Assembly (NCBI GenBank): GCA_021838635.1
Contig: JAKCDC010000016.1
Span: forward strand, 376 to 57,996
From: Pseudomonadota bacterium
GTDB taxonomy: Bacteria; Pseudomonadota; Gammaproteobacteria; Steroidobacterales; Steroidobacteraceae
Length of the DNA stretch: 57,621 nucleotides
Direction of reading: 5' to 3'
The notes beneath the pieces were generated by a model. That model did no database searches. It was given only the letters and a program-made list of their open reading frames with translations, and was not told the DNA's origin. Position numbers and translations under genes: made by a program. Below are positions 46,060 to 55,121 of the stretch, piece by piece. Within the stretch, counting starts at the first letter, position 1; each line of letters opens with the position of its first letter.

Positions 46060-47247
46060 TCAGCGCCGCCCGTAAAAGCCCGAGCGCCGCGTGGCGCTGC
46101 CCTCGGCTAGCGCGGGCGGTCGATAGACTCCCGCGGCGCGCGCCATGAGCAGGTACTGTCGAAACACCTCGTTGGTCTGCGCTTCGTGCTCACTGACTGT
46201 CGAGCGGTCGATCGGATCGAAGAAGCACGTCGGATCCTCACCCATGAAATCGCCGCTGTGGAAATAGGCCATCGCGCGGCAGCCGCCGCAGGTGTACTGG
46301 TAACGGCAGCGGCCACAGCGTCCCTTCAAGCCCGACCGGTCGGTGATCGTGGCGAACAGTGTGCTCTCGGCCACCAGTTCATCGAGCGGCCGGCGACGCA
46401 CATTGCCGGCACTGAGCGCATCGAGCAGCACCGGGCAGACCGATACCTCGCCCTCGGCGTTGATCGTGAGCCAGGTTCCGGCCCAGCAACCGATGGCTGG
46501 ATTCTGCGGCACGGTGTTGTTACATGCCCCACCGGACACCTCCGCGTGCAGCTCCGGGGAGAGAAAGAACGGTGTGTAGCTGACGTAGCCATGCGGACTG
46601 CGCCGCAGCGCGGGGTGAAAATGATCGCGCAGATCCTCGCGATCGAACCCCAGCTGCGCAAAGCATTGCGCGCCCGACCCGCGCGGCACCAGAGGCGATC
46701 GATTGTAGGCGATGTTGTGCTTGACGATGAACTCGATGGTTCTGTCAAAGCTCTCGGTATTGTATTTGCCGATCGTGACTACGACGTGCTGACCGAGACC
46801 GAGCTCTATGCAGTCGCGCAGCACCGCGAGGGTGCGGCCGGATTCGCTGTCACGGCTCCATTGATTCTCCTCGTCGACTGAATTCAGTCCAACGACGATG
46901 CGGGCCTGACCCGCGGTGACTTCGCGGATGCGCTCCAGGCGCGCTCGGGTGAGTTTCGCGCAATTGCTGAGCACCGAGCAGCGATAGCCCAGATCCACCG
47001 TCAGGCGCAGCAGCGCGAAGGCATCCTTGCGCAGCAGAAACTCCCCGCCGCTCCAGCCGATGGTGTGCACGCCGAGCCGGCGCGCCGGCCGCAGGATCTG
47101 CTCACGGATCTCCTCGAGCGTCAGCTCGTTGAGAACGCTCGCGCGCAACCGTTTGGGTTCGTTGCTGCCGGTCATGCAGAAACGGCAGCGCAAATTGCAA
47201 CGGCGCGTCGCTTCGAAGTACACCACCTGAAACTGGTACGGCGCCAT
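46060..47247 (-). CDS. Radical SAM/SPASM domain protein
   Basis: A 395-residue enzyme from ATG 47247, with AGGG 7 bp upstream. The radical SAM cysteines C17, C21 and C24 are in ATRRCNLRCRFCMTGSNE, followed by a GGE motif (GWSGGEFLLRKDAF). The C-terminal SPASM part has the cysteine set typical of auxiliary clusters: IGCWAGTW, VSVCPVLL, GRCGRCRYQYTCGGCRAMAY. SPASM enzymes modify peptides (RiPP maturation), proteins or build cofactors. It is separated from the broken bufferin genes by about 300 bp on the other strand. Whether it acts on the DUF2282 peptide is unknown. Confidence 0.88.
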   Translation of the reverse strand: MAPYQFQVVYFEATRRCNLRCRFCMTGSNEPKRLRASVLNELTLEEIREQILRPARRLGVHTIGWSGGEFLLRKDAFALLRLTVDLGYRCSVLSNCAKLTRARLERIREVTAGQARIVVGLNSVDEENQWSRDSESGRTLAVLRDCIELGLGQHVVVTIGKYNTESFDRTIEFIVKHNIAYNRSPLVPRGSGAQCFAQLGFDREDLRDHFHPALRRSPHGYVSYTPFFLSPELHAEVSGGACNNTVPQNPAIGCWAGTWLTINAEGEVSVCPVLLDALSAGNVRRRPLDELVAESTLFATITDRSGLKGRCGRCRYQYTCGGCRAMAYFHSGDFMGEDPTCFFDPIDRSTVSEHEAQTNEVFRQYLLMARAAGVYRPPALAEGSATRRSGFYGRR

Positions 47248-47431
47248 GGAATTCCCTCGCTGGAGCACCGCAATGTTGATAATGCGGACGGCGCTCAGGT
47301 GTCAACGCTGAAGTACGTCGAAGGCGAGGAATGTCAGTTTGCGCCACACCCGGAAGACAGCGCCCATCCGCGGCAAAAAATGGGCACGTGCGCCTTGGGC
47401 GCGGCGCGCTCCCCCCGGTCCGTCTGACCGC

Positions 47432-47827
47432 TCAGCGCACCGCAGCGGGCGCGTGCGGCGCTGCAGGTTTCACCACCGGCTTGGGGCGGGCGATCGGACC
47501 GCAGCCCTTGGTCCAGGTCACCTCGCGAATCACCTCGGTGCGGTCCGTATGTACCGTAACGCTGCAGCCCGTATAGTTATATTGATCAAACCGCCAGGTG
47601 GCGATGCGCCTGCCGTGCACCTCGTGCAGCCGCGCCGGTGTGCTCCAGCGCATCTCCAGGCTGAACAGCGACTTGCCGATATGCGCCTCGGCGGTGGCCG
47701 AGGGATAATGGGCCGGCGTGGTGGCGCAGCCGGCCAGCAGCGCCAGCGCACCGAGCCCTGCCAGCGTGCCGAGCAGGCGGTGCCCGCGGCACGCGTCGAA
47801 TCGTCGAAATCGCGCTGTATCGTTCAC
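47432..47827 (-). CDS. Small lipoprotein of unknown function
   Basis: A 131-residue protein from GTG 47827, with AAGGAG 9 bp upstream. The signal sequence ends in a clear lipobox (LLAGC), then ATTPAHYPSATAEAHIGKSL, LHEVHGRRIATWRFDQYNYT and CSVTVHTDRTEVIREVTW follow; the tail is Pro/Ala-rich. It has two cysteines beyond the lipid-bearing one. The pattern resembles SmpA/OmlA-like outer-membrane lipoproteins only in size. It stands near the SPASM gene on the same strand, about 180 bp upstream. Confidence 0.7.
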   Translation of the reverse strand: MNDTARFRRFDACRGHRLLGTLAGLGALALLAGCATTPAHYPSATAEAHIGKSLFSLEMRWSTPARLHEVHGRRIATWRFDQYNYTGCSVTVHTDRTEVIREVTWTKGCGPIARPKPVVKPAAPHAPAAVR

Positions 47828-48892
47828 CCAGAAGCACTCCTTGAGCCCGCCACGGACGGCGCTCCGCACGCCGTGCGCGCATTGTAAGCTCCCCTCACCT
47901 GCTCTGCCCGCGACCGGCCGTGCCCGGCAGGCGGTGTCTGCGCGCACCGCTGTGCAAGCGCTCTGCGGGACTGGTGTACCTGCAGCGGCTTGTACGCCGG
48001 GCACGAGGAGTCGCGGTGCACTCACGCAGCGCAGCAGCCCCATCCGCGCCAGATCGGTCCGCCGCCTCCGGCCTCGGACGGTGGTGCGCCTGCGTGGCGG
48101 CGGGAAAGCCGCTCTGACTGAGAGTGCCGCCCTGCCTCCAGTTGCAGGCAGCGCCCACGCAGCCTTGGCCCTTGCGGGCCGCCGGTTCCCTCCGCCGCGC
48201 CGTGCCGGGCGACGTTCAGCCGCACAGCTGAGGATGCGCCAGCGTCCGTATTCGGGGCCGCAGGTGGTGGCCGGCCGTACCGTCTCGCAAGGCACCTAAT
48301 AGTGGTGCGCATCACAGCGGCATGCGAAGGCCTCGGCCCCTGAGGACCTTCGGGCCGATTCGCGCCGCTGCGCGGGCGGTGGAAGCGCTCGTAACTGCGT
48401 TTTTACACAGTCGCGCAACGCCATGCCCGTCCTGGGCGGGAGGGGTGCCGACAGCGGACATCTCGGTGCCCGATGCGCTGCTCCCCGCAGTCCCTTCCGC
48501 CCCAAGGTGCGTTTCAGCGCGGGATCGATCCGAGGCGTGAGGGGGACCGTCAGCGGCCCCACTCCGGACCCCCTTCCCCCACGGCACCGCCCGTCCCGAA
48601 CAGATCAGGCGTATCCGCCTGCACCGGCATCAGTCCGTGCGTGATCTCCCCGAAGGACTGAAGGAGGACACCTCGAGCACGCGTTGCTCCAAACCCGAGA
48701 CGAACGGGCGCTGCAGGCGTTCCCCGTCGAGGGTCCCTGACGACCAGGCCTAAATGTCTCCTTCCCGCCACAATTAAACCTCGCCGCAGCGGGTTTCGCA
48801 GCCGATACGCCACAGTACGCCGCCTCTGTCACGGCTTCACCCGTTTTACAAGGGTATGACCGCCTTCTCCCTCTAAAGAACGGTCGTTGAAA
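47828..48892. other. Long intergenic region, no convincing gene
   Basis: About 1.06 kb between the lipoprotein gene and the control region of the third TonB receptor. All frames are Arg/Ala/Pro-rich, without starts or domains. No repeat, tRNA or hairpin stood out. A remnant of an inactivated gene cannot be excluded. Confidence 0.4.
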
Positions 48893-48898
48893 TATTAC

Positions 48899-48927
48899 TG
48901 TAATAAAACCGCAACGGTAATGTCATC
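48899..48927 (+). promoter_or_regulatory. Possible Pho box upstream of TonB receptor
   Basis: CTGTAATAAAACCGCAAC followed by GGTAATGTCAT lies about 80 bp upstream of the receptor start. The first half resembles a PhoB site (CTGTCATAAA-CTGTCAT); the second half has several mismatches. It is AT-rich compared with its surroundings, so at least a regulatory region is likely. Confidence 0.3.
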
Positions 48928-49005
48928 CTCAAGCCCTACTGTGCGAGCCCTCGGTGTGCGGTCGCATCCGCGCAACGCAAATAAAATGTCACGAGGAATC
49001 GCACC

Positions 49006-51495
49006 ATGACTCGTCTTTACTCCCGCCGCGCCGCCGCCCATTCGAGCGTCGCTCTGGCCGTTGCCGCGGCCCTGTCCGCCGTCGCCCATGCGGCACCGGC
49101 GCCTGCACTCGCACCGGCGCCCGCCCCGGGCCCGATGATTGCGATGACCACCCTGCAGGAGGTGATTGTCACCGGCAAGCAGCTGCAGCTGAAGAGCCTC
49201 AAGCAGCGGTCGATTTACGAGTCGGCCTATGGCGATAAGGCGCTGGACCGCCAGCAGCTGAAATCCGCCGGCGTGGTCGGTGGTGCGGCCCAGGCGCTCT
49301 CCTTCGCCCCCGGCGTGAGCGTCGCCGGCTACGGACAGACCGGTGGCACAAAGGCCTCGATCAGCGTCAACGGCATGAAGCAAGGTTGGGGCGGATTCTC
49401 CGGCGGCACCGTCGATGACGGCAGCATCGCGGTGACCTTTGACGGCATTCCGATGGTCAACGCCGCGACCGGCCTGTGGGAAACCCCCGAAGTGCCGCAG
49501 ACCGGCATCCTGCAAGGTGCGCGCGTCACTTACGGCCCGGGCGACCCGGAATACCGCTGGTACAACAATATCGGCGGCAGCGTGAACTTCGTGCCCGTGC
49601 AGCCGACCGCCAAGGCCGGCGGCAGCGTGGCTCTGACGTACGGCAGCTTCGCAACCGAGAACGCCGTGGTCGTTCTGCAGACCGGCAAGATCGACGGCTG
49701 GGAAACGGTGTTCGCCGGAGGCGCCGGACGCTCGAACAGCTTCCGCACCTCCCCGGACGGCTTCACCTGGCCGACGCGCAACTTCGCCGGCTTCTTCAAG
49801 ACCCGCAAGGAATTCCGCAACGGCGATGTGAGCTTTGGCGCCTACATCGGCGACGGACATGGCTGGCGCCCGACGCCGATTCCGCTGACCCCGAACGCGC
49901 TGATCAGCGCAAACGGCCAGGACGCCAACGGCAACCCGCTGCCGGGCCCGCTGTTCAGTCAGCAGACCACCGGGTTCTACAGCGCGATCAACTCCAGCGT
50001 CTGGAAGAAGAACGACTACAACCGGACCTGGCTCGTGTACGCCCGGCAGAACATCCAGCTCGACAAGCACGTCACGCTGCACAACCAGTTGTGGTATCGG
50101 CAGGGAAACCGCCTGCACTTCCACTACAACAACTACGTGGCCGATGCCGGCAACATGTACGAGCACAACAACCCGTTCTCGCACATGTACGGCGATAAGA
50201 TCTGGACCGACATCTACCTGCCCTACAACAAGATCGGCGTCGGTGGATTCTTCATCAACACGGTGTACAACTCGCGCAACCAGTTCTACAGCCCGAATGC
50301 CTGCGTGACTCTGACGAGCCCCGTCTCGTACTCCGTTTACGGCCAGAACCCGACGACGCTCGCCACCGGCTCGACCATTTGCGGCTCCGCGACGGTGCCG
50401 AATGCCAACTATCGCAGCGACTACTGGCATGTGACCAATCTTGATGCGTTCTTCCAGGACGCCATTACCCCGATTGCCTCCCTGACCGTCACCCCGGGAA
50501 TTCGGGCGGTGAGCTTCCAGACCGATTACAACCCGAATGGCGCGACGGAATACCCCGAAGCGGCAGCCTTGGATACCTACTGCGCTACCGTCGGCGGCTC
50601 GTGCGCCTTCTCCGGCCACAACCAGGGTTCGCTCGGCTCGGTGCGCACGAACTACGACAAGGTTGAGCCTTCGGTCAGTGCCCGGTGGCAGCCGTTGCAC
50701 TGGCTGGCCGTCTATGGCAACTGGGCGACAGCCTATCGCCTGCCGCAGGTCGGCGGCGGCGGGGGTCTCTACCAGAGCACCCCGGCAGTCGGCGATATCC
50801 TCGAGCGCAGCGTCGAGTATCAGGCGGGCGTCAAGCTGTTCTGGCCGCAGATCGGCGCGTTCAGCAAGGTACTGATCAACGCCAACTACTATCACGACCA
50901 CTTCAGCAATCAGTTCATCGGTGTCTCGAGCGGCAACGGCAGCTTCCTCGGACTGGGCACCGGCGACTCGATGTATCACGGCGTCAACCTGTCGGCCGAG
51001 GCCAACTGGCGCGCGGTGAAGATGTTCGCGAACCTCAACGAGGAGAAGGCGAACTTCAACCACTACGACTTCCAGGGAACCAACTACAACGGCATGGCCG
51101 TGCCGTATGTGCCGAACACGACGTTCAATGCCGGCGCGTACTATCACTTCCGTACCTGGCACGGCATCGTCCTGAAGCCGCGCGCCTGGTACCAGTTCGT
51201 CGGCGCCCAGCACATGTTTGACAACTACCTCGGCGCTCCGAGCACGCAGAAGATGCCCTCCTACGGCGTGCTGAACTTGGCGCTCGCCGCCACACTGCCG
51301 GGCTCCTGGTACGGCGATGGGGTGAAGAAAGTGCAGTTCAAGGTCGAAGTGATGAACGTCACCGACAAGCAGTACAACATCTTCCAGGAACTGTCGGCCG
51401 GCGGCTTGTACAACACGGGCAGCTACGTCGAGTATCCGATGGGTCTGCCCGGAGCCCCGCGCGCGGTGTACGGAACGGTCGCGGTGAAGTTCTAA
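49006..51495 (+). CDS. TonB-dependent outer-membrane receptor
   Basis: An 829-residue receptor. The N-terminus has a signal peptide (ALAVAAALSAVAHA) and an Ala/Pro linker, then a TonB box (LQEVIVTGKQL). The plug is unusual in carrying AGYGQTGGTKASISVNGMKQ and then WGGFSGGTVDDGSIAVTFDG, i.e. a long glycine-rich loop. The barrel has many Tyr/Asn/His-rich strands (RLHFHYNNYVADAGNMYEHN) and ends RAVYGTVAVKF. There is no STN domain. Substrate unknown; a possible Pho box upstream would suggest phosphate-linked uptake. Codon use is strongly GC-biased and homogeneous, as in a highly expressed gene. Confidence 0.93.
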   Translation: MTRLYSRRAAAHSSVALAVAAALSAVAHAAPAPALAPAPAPGPMIAMTTLQEVIVTGKQLQLKSLKQRSIYESAYGDKALDRQQLKSAGVVGGAAQALSFAPGVSVAGYGQTGGTKASISVNGMKQGWGGFSGGTVDDGSIAVTFDGIPMVNAATGLWETPEVPQTGILQGARVTYGPGDPEYRWYNNIGGSVNFVPVQPTAKAGGSVALTYGSFATENAVVVLQTGKIDGWETVFAGGAGRSNSFRTSPDGFTWPTRNFAGFFKTRKEFRNGDVSFGAYIGDGHGWRPTPIPLTPNALISANGQDANGNPLPGPLFSQQTTGFYSAINSSVWKKNDYNRTWLVYARQNIQLDKHVTLHNQLWYRQGNRLHFHYNNYVADAGNMYEHNNPFSHMYGDKIWTDIYLPYNKIGVGGFFINTVYNSRNQFYSPNACVTLTSPVSYSVYGQNPTTLATGSTICGSATVPNANYRSDYWHVTNLDAFFQDAITPIASLTVTPGIRAVSFQTDYNPNGATEYPEAAALDTYCATVGGSCAFSGHNQGSLGSVRTNYDKVEPSVSARWQPLHWLAVYGNWATAYRLPQVGGGGGLYQSTPAVGDILERSVEYQAGVKLFWPQIGAFSKVLINANYYHDHFSNQFIGVSSGNGSFLGLGTGDSMYHGVNLSAEANWRAVKMFANLNEEKANFNHYDFQGTNYNGMAVPYVPNTTFNAGAYYHFRTWHGIVLKPRAWYQFVGAQHMFDNYLGAPSTQKMPSYGVLNLALAATLPGSWYGDGVKKVQFKVEVMNVTDKQYNIFQELSAGGLYNTGSYVEYPMGLPGAPRAVYGTVAVKF

Positions 51496-51522
51496 GGATC
51501 CCCGCCCCCCCGGGGAGGCTTT

Positions 51523-51559
51523 CCCCCCGTGCCGCGCGCCTCGCGCGCGGCACGGGGGG
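51523..51559. terminator. Strong hairpin between convergent genes
   Basis: A perfect 16-bp stem (left arm CCCCCCGTGCCGCGCG) with a 5-nt loop CCTCG, located 28 bp after the TonB receptor stop and 7 bp from the stop of the TIR gene. It probably works in both directions; T-runs are lacking. Confidence 0.7.
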
Positions 51560-51565
51560 GCGAGC

Positions 51566-52018
51566 TCAGTCGAGCTTGAACTCGATGGTGTCCCAACGCG
51601 TGGTGTCCTCGTGCCGCGCCTGTCGCCGGATGGCATCGATCAGGGCTCGCTCGTCCCAGTCGATGAGTTCATCGGCCAGCTCGGCCAGCCCCTTCGGCAC
51701 CGCCTGGCTCGAACCGAACGGACGCAGCAAAATCACCGGCTTCTGGCAGGCCTGGGCGTAGAGCAGCTGGAAGGTGATGAGGTCCTGATCCTGCTCGAAT
51801 AGGCTGGAGAGTCCGATCAGCACCTCAACGGGGCTGATCTGGGTGCGCAGCGCCTGCTTCAGCGCCTCCCGATCGCCCGCCGGGCGATGCTCCGGGTCGC
51901 TGAAATTCTTGTAGAAGAAGTTCCGCGAGCTCTCCAGGTATTCAAAAACCCGCAGATAATCGTCGGCGGGCGCCCACAGGTGGGTCACGAACAGGCGAAT
52001 GGGATTGGCCTGCGACAT
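51566..52018 (-). CDS. TIR-like protein of the ThsB/DUF1863 group
   Basis: A 150-residue protein. The start LFVTHLWAPADDYLRVFEYL, the middle ISPVEVLIGLSSLFEQDQDL and the part ACQKPVILLRPFGSSQAVPKG match the fold of the ThsB-like TIR proteins (VTHxW...; KPVIxxxPxG). The C-terminal segment LADELIDWDERALIDAIRRQ is also typical. ThsB proteins of Thoeris make a cyclic-ADP-ribose-type signal on phage infection; the enzyme residue set of this copy was not verified. No ThsA-like SIR2/SLOG gene is nearby, so it could be an orphan defence gene or a housekeeping relative. It is divergent from an EEP-fold gene. Confidence 0.68.
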   Translation of the reverse strand: MSQANPIRLFVTHLWAPADDYLRVFEYLESSRNFFYKNFSDPEHRPAGDREALKQALRTQISPVEVLIGLSSLFEQDQDLITFQLLYAQACQKPVILLRPFGSSQAVPKGLAELADELIDWDERALIDAIRRQARHEDTTRWDTIEFKLD

Positions 52019-52150
52019 GCGCTATGGTTCTCCTTGATCCGCAGCAGTGTCGCACAAGCGGCTGCCGCTGCGAAGTGCGGTGATCCGTCGGCTGCAGCCG
52101 GCGGCACAATTGCATAAAATGCCGTTTTGCGCGGGTCGGACTGTTCCACG

Positions 52151-52924
52151 GTGCGTCTGGTCGTCTACAACATTCGCTACGCCACCGGCACCGGTCCGGC
52201 GTTCCACCTGCCGCTGCCGGGCGCGGGCTACCTGCGCAGCAATCCCCGAGTGCTCGACGGGATCACCGAGTTCCTGCGCGATGAGCAGGCCGATGTGGTC
52301 GGCCTGATCGAGATCGACAGCGGCTCGGTGCGCACCGGCATGCTCAATCAGGCCGAGCACATCGCCGCGCAGCTCGGCCACTATTCGACTTTCCAGTGCA
52401 AGTACGGCACTTCCTCGTTCAATACCCTCGTGCCCATCGTGCGCAAGCAGGGCAATGCACTGCTCTCCGCGCCGCACGTGCACGGCGAGCGCTTTCACTA
52501 CTTCGATACGGGCATCAAGCGGCTGATCATCGAGCTTGAGTTGCAGGACGTGTGCGTTTTTCTGGTGCACCTGTCGCTGAAATTTCGCCATCGCCAGTAC
52601 CAGCTGCGCTCCCTGCACGACCTGGTGATCAAATCGCGCAAGCCCGTGATCGTGGCCGGGGACTTCAATACGTTCTGGGGCACGCACGAGATCTACCTGT
52701 TCATGCGCGCCGCGGGGCTGCGCAGCGCGAACTCCGCCGGCCTGCCGTCCTATCCGGCCCGTGCCCCGCGCTTGGAGCTCGATTTCATTCTGCTCAGCGA
52801 GGGCATCGAGGTCCGCGATTTTCGCGTACCGGACGTACGCTTCTCCGATCACCGGCCGCTGGTGTGCGACTTCGAGGTGCGCCCGGGGCCCTCGGCGCCG
52901 CTCGCAGCGACCCCAGGGGGATGA
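52151..52924 (+). CDS. Endonuclease/exonuclease/phosphatase family protein
   Basis: About 257 residues from GTG 52151. The EEP signatures are present: VVYNIRYATG, VVGLIEIDSGS (Glu), VHLSLKFRHRQYQL, VIVAGDFNTFWG (Asp-Asn) and FSDHRPLVCDFEV (Asp-His). The family hydrolyses phosphodiester bonds in nucleic acids, lipids or small phosphates. The substrate cannot be deduced. Its stop is 4 bp before the start of the fatty-acid oxidation gene, so the two are probably co-transcribed. Confidence 0.88.
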   Translation: MRLVVYNIRYATGTGPAFHLPLPGAGYLRSNPRVLDGITEFLRDEQADVVGLIEIDSGSVRTGMLNQAEHIAAQLGHYSTFQCKYGTSSFNTLVPIVRKQGNALLSAPHVHGERFHYFDTGIKRLIIELELQDVCVFLVHLSLKFRHRQYQLRSLHDLVIKSRKPVIVAGDFNTFWGTHEIYLFMRAAGLRSANSAGLPSYPARAPRLELDFILLSEGIEVRDFRVPDVRFSDHRPLVCDFEVRPGPSAPLAATPGG

Positions 52925-52928
52925 ACCG

Positions 52929-55019
52929 ATGAGCACACCGGACCGCGGACACTGGCGCATCGAGCGCGATGCCGAGCAGATCATCTGGCTGTGGGCGGAT
53001 AAGGCCGACGCCTCAGCCAATGTGCTCTCCAGCGAGGTCCTGCAGGAGCTCGACGGGCACCTCGCGACGATCCGATCCGAGGCACCGCGCGGCCTGGTCG
53101 TGCTCTCGGCGAAGAAGAGCGGCTTCGTCGCCGGCGCGGACATCAAGGAATTCACCCGTATCCAGGGCGAGGACAGCGGCTACCGGCTGATTCATGCCGG
53201 ACAGGCGGTGCTCGATCGTCTGGCCGCACTGCCCTTTCCGACGGTTGCGGCGCTGCACGGATTCGCCCTCGGGGGCGGTCTGGAACTGGCTCTCGCCTGC
53301 CGCTACCGCGTTGCCGTCGGCGATGAGCGTTTGACGCTCGGCCTGCCTGAGGTGCAGCTCGGCATCCATCCGGGTTTCGGCGGCACGGTGCGCAGCGTGC
53401 AGCTCATCGGCGTCAAAGCGGCGATGCGCCTGTTGCTCACCGGTAAACCCGTGCGCGCCGAAGAGGCGCTGCGCCTCGGCCTCGTCGATCGGCTGGTTGC
53501 AGCCGAAAACCTGCATGCCGAGGCGCGCCGCCTGATCCTGCACCCCCCGCGACCGCACCGCGCCCCGCTCACCGAACGGATGCTCAGCTGGGCGCCGATA
53601 CGTCCCTGGGTACAGCCGTCCTTGACCGCTCAGGTGGCGAGCAAGGTCCGCCGCGAGCACTATCCCGCGCCCTTCGCCATCATCGATTTGTGGAGCCGCT
53701 TCGGTGCGCGCGGACCGGCCGCCTTCGAGGCCGAGGCACGCTCGATCGCGCGGCTGTTCGTGAGCGAGACGGCACGCGGCCTGATCCGGGTGTTTCTGCT
53801 GCAGGATCGGCTCAAGGCACTCGCGGGCAAGAGCGCAACGCCACTGCAGCAGGTGCACGTGATCGGCGCCGGAGTGATGGGCGGGGACATCGCGGCATGG
53901 GCGGCGCTGCGCGGCTGTCGCGTCTCGCTGCAGGACAGCGATGCTACCCGCATCCCACCGGCGCTCGCGCGGGCGCGGGAGTGGTTCCAGAGTCGTCTGC
54001 GCGAGCCGGATAAGGTCGCCGCCGCCGTGCAGCGCTTGAGCGCGGACCCCGAGGGGCTGGCGCTCGCCGAGGCGGATGTCGTGATCGAGGCGATCGTGGA
54101 GGACCTTCAGGCCAAACGCACCCTGCTGCAGCAGATCGAGCCGCGGGTGAAGCCCGATGCACTGCTGGCGACCAACACCTCGAGCATCGACATCGGGGCA
54201 CTCGGGGCCGGGCTGAAGCGGCCGGAGCGGCTCGTCGGCCTGCACTTCTTCAACCCGGTGGCGCAGATGCCGCTGGTGGAGATCGTGGCCGCCCCGGCCA
54301 GCAGCGAGCCGGCGGTCCGCACCGCGAGTGCGTTCGCCCGCACGCTCGATAAGCTGCCGCTACCCTGCCGCAGCGTCCCGGGCTTCGTAGTGAACAGAGT
54401 TCTCATGCCCTATCTGCAGGAGGCCATGCATGCGGCCGCCGAGGGCGTCCCGTTCGAGCGCATCGATGCGGCGGCGGTGGCGTTTGGCATGCCCATGGGG
54501 CCGGTCGAACTCGCCGACGTCGTCGGACTCGACGTGGCCGCCCACGTGGGTGCAATCGTGGCGCAGGGCCTAGGACGGCCGGTACCGGACCTTGAGCCGC
54601 TGCGCGCGCGGATTGCGGCCGGGCAGCTCGGGCGCAAGAGTGGCGCGGGCTTCTACCCGTGGCAGGACGGCAAGGCGATCAAAGCCCCTGTGAGCGGGAC
54701 GGCGCCGGAGGATCTCACCGACCGGCTGATCCTGATCCTGCTCAATGAGTGCGCCGCGTGCCTGCGCGAGCAGATCGCGGCCGACGCCGACCTGATCGAT
54801 GCGGCCGTGATTTTTGGCACCGGCTTTGCGCCCTTCCGCGGCGGACCGTTTGCGTACGCGCGCGCGCGGGGGGTGAATGCCGTAGTCGAGCGCCTGCAGG
54901 CGCTGGCGCAGCGCCATGGCGAGCGCTTCGAGCCAGATGTGGGCTGGGCGCTGCTCGCCAGCGGGGCCGCCGCGTCGCGACCGCCGCGCACCTCGCTCGA
55001 ACAGCCGGTAAAATCGTGA
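52929..55019 (+). CDS. Fused enoyl-CoA hydratase / 3-hydroxyacyl-CoA dehydrogenase (FadJ/FadB-like)
   Basis: A 696-residue bifunctional beta-oxidation enzyme. Residues 1-190 are a crotonase domain with GFVAGADIKEF and the oxyanion-hole stretch HGFALGGGLELALA. From about 310 the NAD-binding domain VHVIGAGVMGGDIAAWAALRG begins, with catalytic His in GLHFFNPVAQMPLVEIV, and a C-terminal 3HCDH domain (MPYLQEAMHAAAEGVPFERI; FGMPMGPVELADVVGLDVAA) follows. No thiolase gene is adjacent. The ATG at 52929 has GGGGGA upstream and sits in a 4-bp junction with the EEP gene. Confidence 0.93.
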   Translation: MSTPDRGHWRIERDAEQIIWLWADKADASANVLSSEVLQELDGHLATIRSEAPRGLVVLSAKKSGFVAGADIKEFTRIQGEDSGYRLIHAGQAVLDRLAALPFPTVAALHGFALGGGLELALACRYRVAVGDERLTLGLPEVQLGIHPGFGGTVRSVQLIGVKAAMRLLLTGKPVRAEEALRLGLVDRLVAAENLHAEARRLILHPPRPHRAPLTERMLSWAPIRPWVQPSLTAQVASKVRREHYPAPFAIIDLWSRFGARGPAAFEAEARSIARLFVSETARGLIRVFLLQDRLKALAGKSATPLQQVHVIGAGVMGGDIAAWAALRGCRVSLQDSDATRIPPALARAREWFQSRLREPDKVAAAVQRLSADPEGLALAEADVVIEAIVEDLQAKRTLLQQIEPRVKPDALLATNTSSIDIGALGAGLKRPERLVGLHFFNPVAQMPLVEIVAAPASSEPAVRTASAFARTLDKLPLPCRSVPGFVVNRVLMPYLQEAMHAAAEGVPFERIDAAAVAFGMPMGPVELADVVGLDVAAHVGAIVAQGLGRPVPDLEPLRARIAAGQLGRKSGAGFYPWQDGKAIKAPVSGTAPEDLTDRLILILLNECAACLREQIAADADLIDAAVIFGTGFAPFRGGPFAYARARGVNAVVERLQALAQRHGERFEPDVGWALLASGAAASRPPRTSLEQPVKS

Positions 55020-55121
55020 ACGGCGACCGGTTCACCGGCGACGCCGGCGTATTACCATCCCCGTCGTTCGGCGGTTCGCACCGCTGCCACGGGTGCCACT
55101 ACTCTGCCTTTGGACACCGAC

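Noticed and set aside
48895-51636. 913-codon open frame on the minus strand opposite the third TonB receptor
   Set aside because: It mirrors the GC-biased codons of the receptor gene; the product has no coherent domain while the plus-strand protein is clear.
51566-52924. Complete Thoeris defence system
   Set aside because: Only a ThsB-like protein is present; the neighbouring EEP gene is not a ThsA homologue.
53013-54245. 410-codon minus-strand frame opposite the beta-oxidation gene
   Set aside because: Shadow of a highly GC-biased gene without domain content.
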